From: an uncultured Sunxiuqinia sp.
GTDB taxonomy: Bacteria > Bacteroidota > Bacteroidia > Bacteroidales > Prolixibacteraceae
Direction: 5' to 3'
Length of the DNA stretch: 64,000 nt
NCBI RefSeq assembly: GCF_947495665.1
Contig: NZ_CANLZV010000008.1
Span: 1 to 64,000 of the forward strand
Under the pieces are notes generated by a model. It saw nothing but the letters and a program-made list of their open reading frames with translations, searched no databases and was not told the origin of the DNA. Made by a program: the position numbers and the translations under genes. Positions 1 to 8,182 of the stretch are shown piece by piece; position 1 is the first letter of the stretch; each line of letters starts with the position of its first letter.

Positions 1-76
1 CCAGTACGAGACCCGTACGCTGGGTGGTGTGAGGGGTTCCCCGCTAGGCTTTTAGCCTAGCGGCTTCCCACTCGAT
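1..76 (+). other. 3' end of a probable group II intron (domains V-VI), truncated by window edge
   Basis: The first 76 bases look like the ribozyme tail of a bacterial group II intron. A GGTGGTGTGAGGGG block (about 24-37) matches the usual end of domain V and the V-VI linker. A 10-bp perfect hairpin (41-50 with 54-63) fits domain VI, and CCCACTCGAT follows, as at typical intron 3' ends. The intron-encoded reverse transcriptase would lie off the left edge. It points rightward, opposite to the DUF4279 and recombinase genes. Domain V is incomplete here, so the call rests on motif memory and not on a covariance model. Confidence 0.55.
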
Positions 77-93
77 TGTGGGTATGTAGTTTT

Positions 94-612
94 TTATAAA
101 TCATCATTATCTTCTTCTCCATCGTAGTAAATATCAAATACGACTTCAAGGTTTCTGTCACTAAGCATTCTCATAATCTCCGGTTTAAGACTAAAGCCTC
201 TGTTCCAATTCTCCATATAACCTGCAACGTCAATCCAAGCATCGTATTTGGAAGTTAATTTTTTCCAACATTCTAAATCTGACGTCAATAAGTTTAACAA
301 GTCCTCTAACTTCTTATTCAAGTCAGTATTATCTCTTTTTGAAGTCAAATACCATTTACCCCAATCTGTTATTCTTGTCTTATTTGAGTTTCCAATAGGA
401 TGTCTTTCATCAGGATTCCAAGATTTTGTCGGTTCCGCACCAATTAATCTTGTAATCTCATGCCTGTCCAAGTCCTTAGAATAAAAGTTCACTCCAACAC
501 TAAACTCTTCGAAGGTTCCACCGATTTCCGCAATGTGATCAGTTTCGTCAAGATTCACAGGCTCCCTTATTATCTCTTCCCCATTTTCATCAAACCATCT
601 CGTTGAACTCAT
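94..612 (-). CDS. DUF4279 domain protein (hypothetical)
   Basis: A protein of about 172 residues, acidic at its C-terminus, with no signal peptide or membrane segment. The central part (EIT-R-LIGAEPTKSWN) fits the DUF4279 family, small proteins of unknown function. The ATG at 612 (MSSTRWF) is preferred over an upstream GTG at 639, which lies inside a palindrome. It shares the strand of the recombinase at 816-2441 and sits between two related palindromic sequences (about 634-665 and 76-86), so it could be a mobile gene cassette. Function unknown. Confidence 0.6.
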   Translation of the reverse strand: MSSTRWFDENGEEIIREPVNLDETDHIAEIGGTFEEFSVGVNFYSKDLDRHEITRLIGAEPTKSWNPDERHPIGNSNKTRITDWGKWYLTSKRDNTDLNKKLEDLLNLLTSDLECWKKLTSKYDAWIDVAGYMENWNRGFSLKPEIMRMLSDRNLEVVFDIYYDGEEDNDDL

Positions 613-633
613 TTGATTCTGTTTTATTCTATT

Positions 634-684
634 ACCCACAACACTTGTATACCCACAGTCTTGTGGATATATTCGCTTTAGTTG
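634..684. repeat. palindromic site between recombinase and DUF4279 gene (candidate attC-like site)
   Basis: CCACAA (about 636-641) and TTGTGG (660-665) form an inverted repeat around a GTATAC-containing spacer, and GTTGGAT at about 678-684 fits the integron core-site consensus GTTRRRY. TTGTGGGTA (read on the minus strand here) recurs on the plus strand just beyond the intron end at about 76-84. The span of roughly 50 bases is near the lower size limit of integron attC sites. The second core box does not match the consensus, so this is a candidate only. Confidence 0.3.
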
Positions 685-815
685 GATGTATTTTTGCTGG
701 TTTATAGGCTGCTTAGGGGTGGTTGATGCGTGTAGGATGATACTGTCATTGGTTTTTTGTTTTTTAGATTTAAAAATTGATTAATTAGCTTGTTTAAAAA
801 TAGGGATTTTTTGTT

Positions 816-2441
816 TCAAAAGTCAAGTTTATCCAACGGATTTTGGATTTGGTCAAACCCCTTTGTGGTAATATGGGTATAAATCTCGGTGGTTTTGCTG
901 CTTTCGTGCCCCATCAAACTTTGTATGTACCGTAAGTCGGTTCCGTTTTCAAGCAAGTGGGTGCCAAAACTATGGCGTAAGCTGTGGGTCGAAACCTTCT
1001 TTTTGATCCCGGCCCTTTTGTAGGCCATTTTTACAATATTTTGTACGCTGCTAGCCGAGTACTGCCGTCCTTGAAGACCTTCAAAAAGCCATTCTTTCGG
1101 CTTGTACTCCCTAAAATAGTCTCGCAATACCGGTAGTACTTTCTTCGACAACAAGGTATACCTGTCTTTTCTTCCTTTAGCTTGTTGTACAAATACTTTC
1201 ATCCTTTTGCTGTCAATATCTTTGATCCGTAAGTTGATAAGCTCGCTTAAACGCAGCCCGGCCGAGTAAATGAGCAAAACAACAGCTTTGTGTTTGATGT
1301 TGTCTATTTTTTGTATTACCGAAACCAATTCCTCTTCGCTCAACACTTCAGGCAGAGTTTTCTCCTTTCGTGGTCGCTCCACCAAATATATTTTTCGATG
1401 TCCACCCAATACCCGTTCGTAGTAGAATTTTATGGCGTTAATAGACTGGTTCTGATACGAAGTCGATACTTTACGCTCAATCACCAAATACTGCATAAAA
1501 GCAATAATCATCTTTTCGTCAATCGTTTTGATATCATATTTATGGTAATAATTTATAAATTCCTCGAATAAGCCTTTGTACGATTTTATGGTGCTGGCAC
1601 TGTATCTGAGTTCCTTCAATTTAAGAATATATTCATCAGGGCATTGGCGATAATTGGCAACATCAAACGCCGTAATTCGAGGAACCTTATTTTCAGTCGT
1701 GGCTTCTTCTTCAAATAAAACCGCTAAATTTTGAGCTTTTGCGGTGACGGTAATTTCGTTTAAAATTTTTTCTGAAAAAGGGACTGTCCACCATTTGTTG
1801 ACTGAATCCCAGGAGTGAAATGGCAATTTTTTCAGCAAGTAGCTTAAGGCTTTGTTGAACCCAAAAATCAATTTTAACCTTCCCGTCTTGGTTTTGATGA
1901 TTAAAAGCTCATTCGCGTTTAAGGTTCTTTGCGCATTGGTACTTGTTTTGACTTCCAACTCTTCATGAATAATCAGTTCGCTAATCCGATCTTTAAAATA
2001 GTCGTTAATCAGCTCTAAATTGCCCGGATAATTCGGCACAATCCAGCAAAACTGTTTCGGGTCCCACCGGCTGTAGCGCAACGAAACAATAAAGCGAGTG
2101 TCACGGTCATTCTTAGGCAGTTTCAAGATGATCTTCCTGCCGATGACCTGCACCGAAACACCTTTTCGTTGTTGAGAAGGCTTAGGGTGAACCGCTATGG
2201 AGGAAATGAGCTTCGATTCTTCCGTTTTTTCAACAAAAACGTTGGGGGGACAGTCCATCTTCGGGAAAAGTTTTTTCAACTGATTAAATGCACGTTCGGT
2301 ATAGGGGATATGCCATGCCCCCAGCGTTTTGCTCCATTGAGCATCCTGAATTTGCTTAATCAAGCCAGCAATCTCCTGGTTGTAAGGAAAATCAACTTGA
2401 ATACGATGCTCTCCCCGGTGGATGATTTTTGTTGCCCGCAT
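816..2441 (-). CDS. Tyrosine recombinase/integrase with triple-repeat N-terminal extension
   Basis: A 541-residue site-specific recombinase. The C-terminal half (about 260-541) has a SAM-like core-binding domain and the catalytic domain with all expected residues: R397 (AGLRLSEL), K422 (AKGRKDR), H486 and R489 (HSLRH), H512 (MGHES) and nucleophile Y521 (EIYTH). The catalytic part resembles XerC/D and integron integrases. The N-terminal 250 residues are unusual: three degenerate repeats (about 12-62, 96-150, 187-240), each with paired tryptophans (W36/W43, W126/W133, W211/W217) in a pattern recalling HARP-like modules. Xer proteins are about 300 residues, so this is a large extension. Next to a group II intron and a cassette-like gene it suggests a mobile or integron-like element. 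Confidence 0.85.
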   Translation of the reverse strand: MRATKIIHRGEHRIQVDFPYNQEIAGLIKQIQDAQWSKTLGAWHIPYTERAFNQLKKLFPKMDCPPNVFVEKTEESKLISSIAVHPKPSQQRKGVSVQVIGRKIILKLPKNDRDTRFIVSLRYSRWDPKQFCWIVPNYPGNLELINDYFKDRISELIIHEELEVKTSTNAQRTLNANELLIIKTKTGRLKLIFGFNKALSYLLKKLPFHSWDSVNKWWTVPFSEKILNEITVTAKAQNLAVLFEEEATTENKVPRITAFDVANYRQCPDEYILKLKELRYSASTIKSYKGLFEEFINYYHKYDIKTIDEKMIIAFMQYLVIERKVSTSYQNQSINAIKFYYERVLGGHRKIYLVERPRKEKTLPEVLSEEELVSVIQKIDNIKHKAVVLLIYSAGLRLSELINLRIKDIDSKRMKVFVQQAKGRKDRYTLLSKKVLPVLRDYFREYKPKEWLFEGLQGRQYSASSVQNIVKMAYKRAGIKKKVSTHSLRHSFGTHLLENGTDLRYIQSLMGHESSKTTEIYTHITTKGFDQIQNPLDKLDF

Positions 2442-3098
2442 AAGATAGCGTTGAGTATATACATCAAAATTAAGAAATATCTATAGTCGAATACCTCATT
2501 TTTTGTAAGAAAAAACGAGTTCACTAGCCTTTAATCCTTGAAAATCAATCCGGCAGCAACTGGTTTGTTATGGATGTCGATTATTTTTTTATCAATTTCG
2601 TTGTTCCTCCACGGTACTTTGGATCTATTGTCCTTTCTTCTGAATGGTTATTGAGTTACAATCGATCTCATCATTTTACCTCTGGTCGAGTCATCCGAGT
2701 CTGCTTGGGATGATTAAGTTCCTTGTAGTTGCAAGCGAGGACAACAGGTCGAGGGCGGACCAGTCGGCTAGGTATCTTGCTCCGTACCAAGTCCAGATAT
2801 TCCACATTTTTTCTCTGAGTATTAAAGGTAACTTCTATGTTTTTGAATACAGAAGATACACAGAAGATACCCAGAAGTAACGCAGAAGATTTGGACTTGA
2901 TGCGAAGAAGATTGTGTCCACAAAAGCAATAGAAAATGCGAATTGACGAACGCAAGAAGGCACGAAGATACGAACTCATGAAGGCACGAGGTCATGAACG
3001 TACGAACCGATTACCAGCAATATTTAATTCCACGTTTTGAGCAGCAGTGCTGCGAAATATTTGTAGCTATGGATGTAACGGAAACAAAGGTGCAGCGC

Positions 3099-3196
3099 AC
3101 CGGGACGGATGGGTTAAGAGAGAGTGAGCAGATGAGCCAGGCAGAAGGGAGTAGGCAGAAAGGAGAAGGCATGCACAAGCTGAATAGCTGACAATC
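3099..3196. repeat. Degenerate direct repeat, copy 1
   Basis: Begins with a 22-base word (core GGGACGGATGGGTTAAGAG) that recurs exactly at 3347-3368. It continues with AGGCAGAAGG, AGTAGGCAG, AAGGAGAAGGCA and TGCACAAGCTGAATA, which reappear in the same order in copy 2. Non-coding. Confidence 0.7.
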
Positions 3197-3346
3197 CATT
3201 TTTAATCCGATTGCGGCTTAATTCGTATTCTCTTCGAATAAGGTTAATTTGGTGAAAAACTGAATGGTGCTACTAAGGTTTAAGAAAACGCTGCTTACAC
3301 GGGTGGTTGGATTACCTTCTCTTCTCGAAGGGAAGGTGTCCCGGGA

Positions 3347-3476
3347 ACCGGGACGGATGGGTTAAGAGAACCAAGGAAACAGGCAGAAGGCAGTAGGTAG
3401 CAAGGAGAAGGCACGAGGTCACGAACTCAGGAACGCACGAACGTTTGAACTCATGCACAATCTGAATAACCGATAA
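3347..3476. repeat. Degenerate direct repeat, copy 2
   Basis: Second copy of the block at 3099-3196, about 248 bases downstream. Its first 22 bases are identical. Later sub-blocks keep their order but carry substitutions and a longer insert that includes GAAGGCACGAGGTCACGAAC, itself repeated with one mismatch at 2980-2999. Confidence 0.7.
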
Positions 3477-3606
3477 CCGATAACCGACAACCTTCCTCCA
3501 TTTTCCTTTCTCCGTTTTCCCTTTTCCGTCAGGTAAACCGCATTTTTAGGAGGAACCTTTTTTCTTTACCAAAAAAATAAACACTTTTGACCAAATTTTA
3601 GACGAC

Positions 3607-3996
3607 ATGGACCGACAAGCTTTTTTAACGCTGACAACCAGCTCGCAATGGGTGCTGTTTTTAGCAATTGGATTGATCATTTATTCGTGGATTGAAAAAC
3701 GGCAGCTGTTCCTGCAATTGGGACAGGGAACTTTTTGGGTGCTGGCCCTGTTTGCCCTGTGGGTATTAAGCAGTGGTCAGCTGGTGGTGCCTGAACTGGC
3801 TCCGGGCGATGCTGTTCCGGCAGAGGTGAAAGCACGGGCTTTTTTCGCGGGCTTGGTGGTTTCCGGGGCGGTGTCGGTGGTAGCCTTTGTGCTGGGGCGC
3901 ATGCAGTCGGTATGGGGCAAGCGGGTGAGTATACTTTTGGTAGCCCTGGGGTTGGGCTTGTTTTTTATGGTGTATGAGTTACAACGAATCGGATGA
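3607..3996 (+). CDS. Small integral membrane protein, unknown function
   Basis: A 129-residue hydrophobic protein with about four predicted membrane helices (roughly residues 13-28, 41-57, 75-95, 105-123). No conserved family is recognised. Its stop codon overlaps the start of the following flavin-type oxidoreductase gene in an ATGA arrangement, so the two are translationally coupled and probably function or are regulated together. High G+C relative to its upstream flank fits a genuine coding region. Confidence 0.6.
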   Translation: MDRQAFLTLTTSSQWVLFLAIGLIIYSWIEKRQLFLQLGQGTFWVLALFALWVLSSGQLVVPELAPGDAVPAEVKARAFFAGLVVSGAVSVVAFVLGRMQSVWGKRVSILLVALGLGLFFMVYELQRIG

Positions 3997-4487
3997 GCGA
4001 GGGAGCAAAATATCATTTGAAAAACCGCCCAAGTCAGGAGCTGACTTCGCGCGTTGAGCTGGATGAAATTCTGCAACAGGGCAAGTTTGTGACCCTGGCT
4101 TTGTGTCGCGGCAATGAGCCGTACATCGTTACGTTGAGCTATGGCTACGACCCCGGGCGGCAAGTGCTTTATGTCCATACCGCTAAAAAAGGACTGAAAC
4201 TGGATTTTATAAAGAGTAACCCTGCCGTGTGTGCCACGGTGATTGAAGATGGGGGCTATGTGCCGGATGAGTGCAGCCATGTTTACCGGTCGGTGGTGTT
4301 TTGGGGAACGATTCAGGTGGTGGACGACCCGGACGAAAAGCAAGCAGGCATGCTGGTTCTTTTAAATCATCTGGAGGAAAAGGAATCGGTCATTCAATCC
4401 AAATTACTGAAAGCCCATGCGGCTTCGGCTAAAATGGAAGTGCTGCGGATTGCTATTGACGAGATTCACGGGAAGACCGGTTATTAG
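3993..4487 (+). CDS. Pyridoxamine 5'-phosphate oxidase-fold flavoprotein (NimA-like)
   Basis: A 164-residue soluble protein fitting the split-barrel FMN-binding family that includes NimA-type nitroreductases and PNPOx-like proteins. Visible family features are the N-terminal EILQQGKFVTLALCRGNEPYI strand region, the YVHTAKKGLKLDFI segment typical of the FMN phosphate site, and the VYRSVVFWGTIQVV strand. It probably binds a flavin and reduces small molecules in the cytoplasm; the substrate cannot be read from sequence. It overlaps the preceding membrane protein gene by four bases, indicating coupling. Confidence 0.75.
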   Translation: MSEGAKYHLKNRPSQELTSRVELDEILQQGKFVTLALCRGNEPYIVTLSYGYDPGRQVLYVHTAKKGLKLDFIKSNPAVCATVIEDGGYVPDECSHVYRSVVFWGTIQVVDDPDEKQAGMLVLLNHLEEKESVIQSKLLKAHAASAKMEVLRIAIDEIHGKTGY

Positions 4488-4510
4488 CCGGCATCCATTC
4501 GGTTCCTCTT

Positions 4511-4547
4511 AAAAAAACAAAAGGCCGTTCATTGCTGAACAGCCTTT
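4511..4547 (-). terminator. Intrinsic terminator of the aminotransferase gene
   Basis: On the minus strand an AAAGGCTGTTCA / TGAACGGCCTTT hairpin with a short loop is followed by a T-rich run (the complement of 4511-4517). It lies about 30 bases past the stop codon of the minus-strand aminotransferase. Confidence 0.8.
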
Positions 4548-4578
4548 GGAATTATCTTCAATGGAATAATCTTTCAAC

Positions 4579-5871
4579 TTATTGTTTCGAGTCTTTACAC
4601 GCATTGTAAATGCCCTCGAACAATTCTTTCGCATCCGAAGCAGCCATGGCCGAGAAAGCGACACGAATCACATTGTTCAGGTTAATGATTCCGATGCTGT
4701 ATTTCTCGATCAGGATTTTACGAATCAGTTCGCCATCCAGCCCTTCGGCCAGCTGAACGCACATGAAATAGCCCGAGTTGTAAGGCAGTGCCGTAAAGTA
4801 TTCGCTGTATTTATCGTCGTTCAACGCTTCTTTTACGGCGTGGTAACGTTTGTTCATAATCTCGAACTTCTCCGCTTTCTGAGCCTGGTAGGCTTCATTT
4901 TCGAAGGCGCTCAGCAACAACGATTGTGAAATGTTGGCGGCGTTGGAAATGTTTCCACGCACAGCTCCTGCTGTTTTGGCTTCCAGGGCGGTGTACAATT
5001 CGGCATCGCCACCTTTTACGCCGTAAGTCATAAAACCAACACGGAATCCCCAAACGTAGTCTTCTTTGGTTGGTCCGTCAATTTTCAGAGCCAACACATT
5101 TTCGTGCAAATCGCTCAGCTGGGCGAAAATGCTTTCCTGCTCAATACCTTCTTCGTAAACCAAACCGAAGTAAGCATCGTCGGAGAAAACCACGATTTTG
5201 TTGCCTTGCTCGGCTGATTCTTTAATGATCGCAACAATGCCTTTTTGCTCTTCAATGGTTGGGGTATACCCGGTTGGGTTGTTGGGGAAGTTCAAAATCA
5301 GCACTTTCTTGCCAATGCCGTCTTCAGCCAGCTTGGCTTTGAAGGCGTCGAGGTCGAATCCACCATCTTTAAACAGGTTGAATTTGCTCAGCTCAGCGCC
5401 ATAGGCATGATTCAGAATCAGGTTGTAGTTTCCCCAAAACAAATCAGGTACCAGCACTTTTTCGCCTTCGTCAACAAACAGGTATCCAGCCATGCTTACA
5501 CCGTGTGTTAACGCATTGGTGACAACCGGTAAGCTTATTGCTTTATCTTTGAGTGATGGGTTCTTCTCAAAAATCATGCTTTGCCATTTGGCGCGGATGT
5601 CCGGACGTCCGAAACTTGGTGCATAAGGGAAAACCAATGATGGATCGAGCTTTACGTTCGATTCAATGCTGTTCAATCGCATGGGAGTGCCGTTGTCTTC
5701 GACTGCAGCTCCAATGGTTGCATTGATTTTGGTTCCTTTAGCATCGGCAGTTTGCCCAAGGATTCCTTTTTTTGGGAAGAAAATATTTTTTCCTTTTTCC
5801 GACAAAAGGTCGTAAATAACTGGATTTTTCGCTTGAATAATTTTGTTTAATTCCTCAGCTTGTGGGTTCAT
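4579..5871 (-). CDS. PLP-dependent class I/II aminotransferase
   Basis: A 430-residue cytoplasmic fold-type I aminotransferase. The class signature is clear: FPNNPTGY at 195-202, the DDAYFGL segment at 231-237 holding the PLP-nitrogen aspartate, and the Schiff-base lysine in GPTK (K269) followed by WGFRVGF with the substrate-carboxylate arginine. The family transfers amino groups between amino acids and 2-oxo acids; the specific substrate is not evident. It is a single-gene unit with its own terminator. It starts at the ATG 5871; upstream ATGs are not in frame. Confidence 0.85.
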   Translation of the reverse strand: MNPQAEELNKIIQAKNPVIYDLLSEKGKNIFFPKKGILGQTADAKGTKINATIGAAVEDNGTPMRLNSIESNVKLDPSLVFPYAPSFGRPDIRAKWQSMIFEKNPSLKDKAISLPVVTNALTHGVSMAGYLFVDEGEKVLVPDLFWGNYNLILNHAYGAELSKFNLFKDGGFDLDAFKAKLAEDGIGKKVLILNFPNNPTGYTPTIEEQKGIVAIIKESAEQGNKIVVFSDDAYFGLVYEEGIEQESIFAQLSDLHENVLALKIDGPTKEDYVWGFRVGFMTYGVKGGDAELYTALEAKTAGAVRGNISNAANISQSLLLSAFENEAYQAQKAEKFEIMNKRYHAVKEALNDDKYSEYFTALPYNSGYFMCVQLAEGLDGELIRKILIEKYSIGIINLNNVIRVAFSAMAASDAKELFEGIYNACKDSKQ

Positions 5872-5975
5872 ATTAAATGATTTAACTGTTTTGAAAATTG
5901 TTCAATCGTTTTGTTTGTGACAAAAACGCATGCAATTTATTAAAAAAAACTTGGTTTGCGACAGGTCTTCTTTCA

Positions 5976-6050
5976 ATTTGAAATTCAAGTTAAGGATATA
6001 TTTACAAATCGTCATTTTTTTTAAGACTTAACAAGCTTCAAATTTCAAAT
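5976..6050. repeat. Long interrupted inverted repeat between groES-like and aminotransferase genes
   Basis: ATTTGAAATTCAAGTTAAG (5976-5994) pairs imperfectly with CTTAACAAGCTTCAAATTTCAAAT (6027-6050). The loop is about 32 bases and AT-rich. It follows the stop codon of the minus-strand GroES-like gene and could form its terminator or an mRNA 3' structure. Confidence 0.45.
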
Positions 6051-6055
6051 CGAAG

Positions 6056-6439
6056 TTATTTCAGGAGATCTTCGTCCCGAATAATCATCAGAATAGACGC
6101 GTGTGGCAGAATGATGTATTTTTCTTTGTTGAATTCAATTTCGAAGCCGCTTTTGGCTAAGTAAATGGCCAAATCGCCCACACTGGCTTGCAGGGGAACG
6201 TACTTAACCTCTTCTTTTTGTTCTTTCCAGGGCTCGTCATTATCGGTCATGGCCGGAATGGGATAGCCTGGCCCAACTTTCACAATGTAGCCGCTTTGGA
6301 CTTTCTCGTTCTCCTGAACCGTTGGGGGAAGGTATAAGCCCGTTTTGGTTTTGTTTTGCGGGCTTTTGGGTTTAACTAAAACACGGTCGCCCACCATAAT
6401 GAATTTGTTCAGATCTTTTTCTTCAATTATCAGTGACAT
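6056..6439 (-). CDS. GroES-family (Cpn10-like) co-chaperone protein
   Basis: A 127-residue protein of the GroES-like beta-barrel fold. VGDRVLVKP near residue 17 matches the canonical N-terminal GroES strand, TKTGLYLPPT matches the start of the mobile-loop region, and VGPGYPIP and GDLAIYLAKSGFEIEFNKEKYIILPHASILMII match the core. Canonical GroES is about 90-97 residues; this one has about 30 more, mainly a charged insert (DNDEPWKEQKEEVK). No groEL is adjacent, so this may be a secondary Cpn10-like protein and not the main GroEL partner. ATG at 6439. Confidence 0.8.
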   Translation of the reverse strand: MSLIIEEKDLNKFIMVGDRVLVKPKSPQNKTKTGLYLPPTVQENEKVQSGYIVKVGPGYPIPAMTDNDEPWKEQKEEVKYVPLQASVGDLAIYLAKSGFEIEFNKEKYIILPHASILMIIRDEDLLK

Positions 6440-6793
6440 GGTTCAATGCTTTTTGCAGCAAAGATAAAATTTATCGCTCTTGTGCCGAATGGAAAGCGGA
6501 TAAAAGGAGAGGATATCAGGGAGAAGGGACAAGGCAGTCGTTAGCAGGCAATAGGAGGTTAATAGTCACTGGTAGACATTGATGGTCAGTAGTTGTTATT
6601 GGTCCACATTCAATGGCACTTTTGCCCTTCAGCCTGATTGAGGCCTTGACAACCGGAAAAGGGAATTGACCATTTAGCTACTGACGATTGACAATCTTTT
6701 GGGCCTGATTGGCACATGTGCTTTGGAGCTTTGTTCAGCAACAGACTCGGAGCTCTTGCGGTTGATGCACTGACAACTGAAAACAAACAACTG
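6440..6793. other. Gene-free stretch with degenerate repeats and an inverted repeat
   Basis: No convincing gene. It contains many short variants of GGTAGACATTGATGGTCAGTAG-like words. A perfect 8-base inverted repeat, GTCAGTAG (6585-6592) and CTACTGAC (6678-6685), flanks about 85 bases. The texture resembles the debris at 2900-3500. Confidence 0.5.
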
Positions 6794-8101
6794 TTACTCA
6801 ACCAAGGGCAGGGTAAAACTCACTTTCGTTCCTTTGCCAGGCGTACTGTCAATATAAATGCGGCCTTCGTTTTTTTGTACAAATTCCTTAGTCAGTATCA
6901 GACCAATGCCGGTTCCGGGTTCCTGCATGGTTCCGGGTTCCGAAAAGGAGAGCGAGGAGTTGAAGCGCATCAGTGCTTCCTTACTCATGCCTACACCCCG
7001 GTCGCTGACGGAGATGACCATCATATCCTCTCGTTCTTTGGCCGAGATCCGGATTTCTCCGCCCGGCTGGGAGAATTTGATGGCATTGGAAACCAGGTTT
7101 CGCAGAATGGCACTGGCCATGTGGTAGTCGGCAAACAGCTCGGAGTTACTCTTCATTTTTAGAAAGATTGACAACTGTTTCTCTTCCAGCAAAGGGTTGA
7201 ACAACTCAATAACTTCGCGGTAAATTTTTTCGAGCTTGAAGGGTTTGGGCGAGTAGGGAATATGATCCATCTGCACGGTGGACCAGGTAAGCAGGTCGTG
7301 CAGCAACTTGTAGTTGTTCTTCGAAACAATCGCCATGTTTTTGATCAACTTCATGCGTTCTTCTTTGGGCAGTTCATCGTACTGTTCATTCAGCAGCGAT
7401 GAAATAGCCATAAAACTACCCACGTGGTCGCTAAGGTCGTGCGAAATGATGGACAGGAACTTCTCCTTATTGATGGCCAGATCCTTGTATTTTTGTTGGC
7501 TGATTCTCAGTGAGGTCGACAGCTTTTCGAGCCGGGTGTAGAGCACCTCAAAGATAAACTCATTGGCAAAGGCGATGACCGAGATGAACAGGAAAACAAT
7601 TGATAAGCGACAAATCAGGCTGAAGTTGTAATGGGGGCACCACGGTTCGTTCTGGAAAAAATAATAGGCCAGGGTATTGCTCAGGAAAAACAAGGCGAGG
7701 GCGATAATTCCACGTTCTTTGCCCAAAATGAGGATAACCGGCAGGGGCAGCATCAGGGCAAAGGCCACTCCGGATTTGTTGTATCCTCCGGTCAGAAAGA
7801 AATAGGTACTGATGGCCGAAATGATAAACACAAAGAGGAAAGCCGGTGCCACACTGCTTTTTTTCTTTTTCAAAAGCCAAAAGGTTAATCCGCCTGCCAG
7901 CAAAGCCGTGCCATTAAAAAGGGCTGTATTATAAGTCTTTTTGTAGAAATTACTAAACAGAAATACTCCCATGGACAGGAAGAACAGGTAGAAGAAAAGG
8001 TGCAGCAAGATGCTTTTTTTCTTTTCCTCCAGCCGTTCGTAGGAACTGTCGTCGATATTGAAAATAAATAGCTTTAAGTAGTAATTCAAGAGTTTGCTCA
8101 C
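6794..8101 (-). CDS. Membrane-bound sensor histidine kinase
   Basis: A 435-residue kinase. The N-terminal 185 residues form about six membrane helices (roughly 33-52, 60-77, 87-103, 112-126, 131-148, 163-185) with no large periplasmic domain, so the signal is probably sensed in or near the membrane. A short coiled linker leads to the HisKA domain with phosphoacceptor H221 (SIISHDLSD). The HATPase_c domain has the N box (LRNLVSNAIKFS), G1 (DRGVGM) and G2 (GTGIGLIL). No receiver domain is fused and no response regulator is adjacent, so the partner is unknown. It ends close to the repeat-rich gap at 6440-6793. Confidence 0.9.
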   Translation of the reverse strand: MSKLLNYYLKLFIFNIDDSSYERLEEKKKSILLHLFFYLFFLSMGVFLFSNFYKKTYNTALFNGTALLAGGLTFWLLKKKKSSVAPAFLFVFIISAISTYFFLTGGYNKSGVAFALMLPLPVILILGKERGIIALALFFLSNTLAYYFFQNEPWCPHYNFSLICRLSIVFLFISVIAFANEFIFEVLYTRLEKLSTSLRISQQKYKDLAINKEKFLSIISHDLSDHVGSFMAISSLLNEQYDELPKEERMKLIKNMAIVSKNNYKLLHDLLTWSTVQMDHIPYSPKPFKLEKIYREVIELFNPLLEEKQLSIFLKMKSNSELFADYHMASAILRNLVSNAIKFSQPGGEIRISAKEREDMMVISVSDRGVGMSKEALMRFNSSLSFSEPGTMQEPGTGIGLILTKEFVQKNEGRIYIDSTPGKGTKVSFTLPLVE

Positions 8102-8182
8102 GTTGCCTGTGTTTTTGTCACACTAAAATAGCCAATTCAGCAAACTAATGCACTACGGAAAACTAATTTTTAACGGGATGCT

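Larger units (their letters stand above)
2442..3606. other. Gene-free 1.16-kb stretch with degenerate repeats
   Basis: No credible gene is visible on either strand. Short open frames of 60-100 codons here have no recognisable domain and conflict with one another. The stretch is rich in short degenerate words (GAAGGCACGAGGTCA, ACGAACGCA, ATAACCGATAACCGA). It also contains a larger direct duplication annotated separately. The part next to the recombinase could hold its promoter or an attachment site, but nothing specific stands out. Confidence 0.6.

Noticed and set aside
2644-2979. Overlapping open frames on both strands (78 and 102 codons) next to the recombinase
   Set aside because: No domain, no plausible start signal, and the two conflict; the sequence is low-complexity intergenic DNA.
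2994-3199. Open frames of about 62-65 codons on both strands
   Set aside because: They lie within the degenerate direct repeat and encode no recognisable protein.
2880-3500. Possible CRISPR array from recurring short words
   Set aside because: Repeat units vary in length and sequence, with no regular spacer spacing and no cas genes.
6610-7162. Open frames overlapping the repeat-rich gap and the histidine kinase 3' end
   Set aside because: They run antisense to the well-supported kinase or through repeat debris, with no family match.
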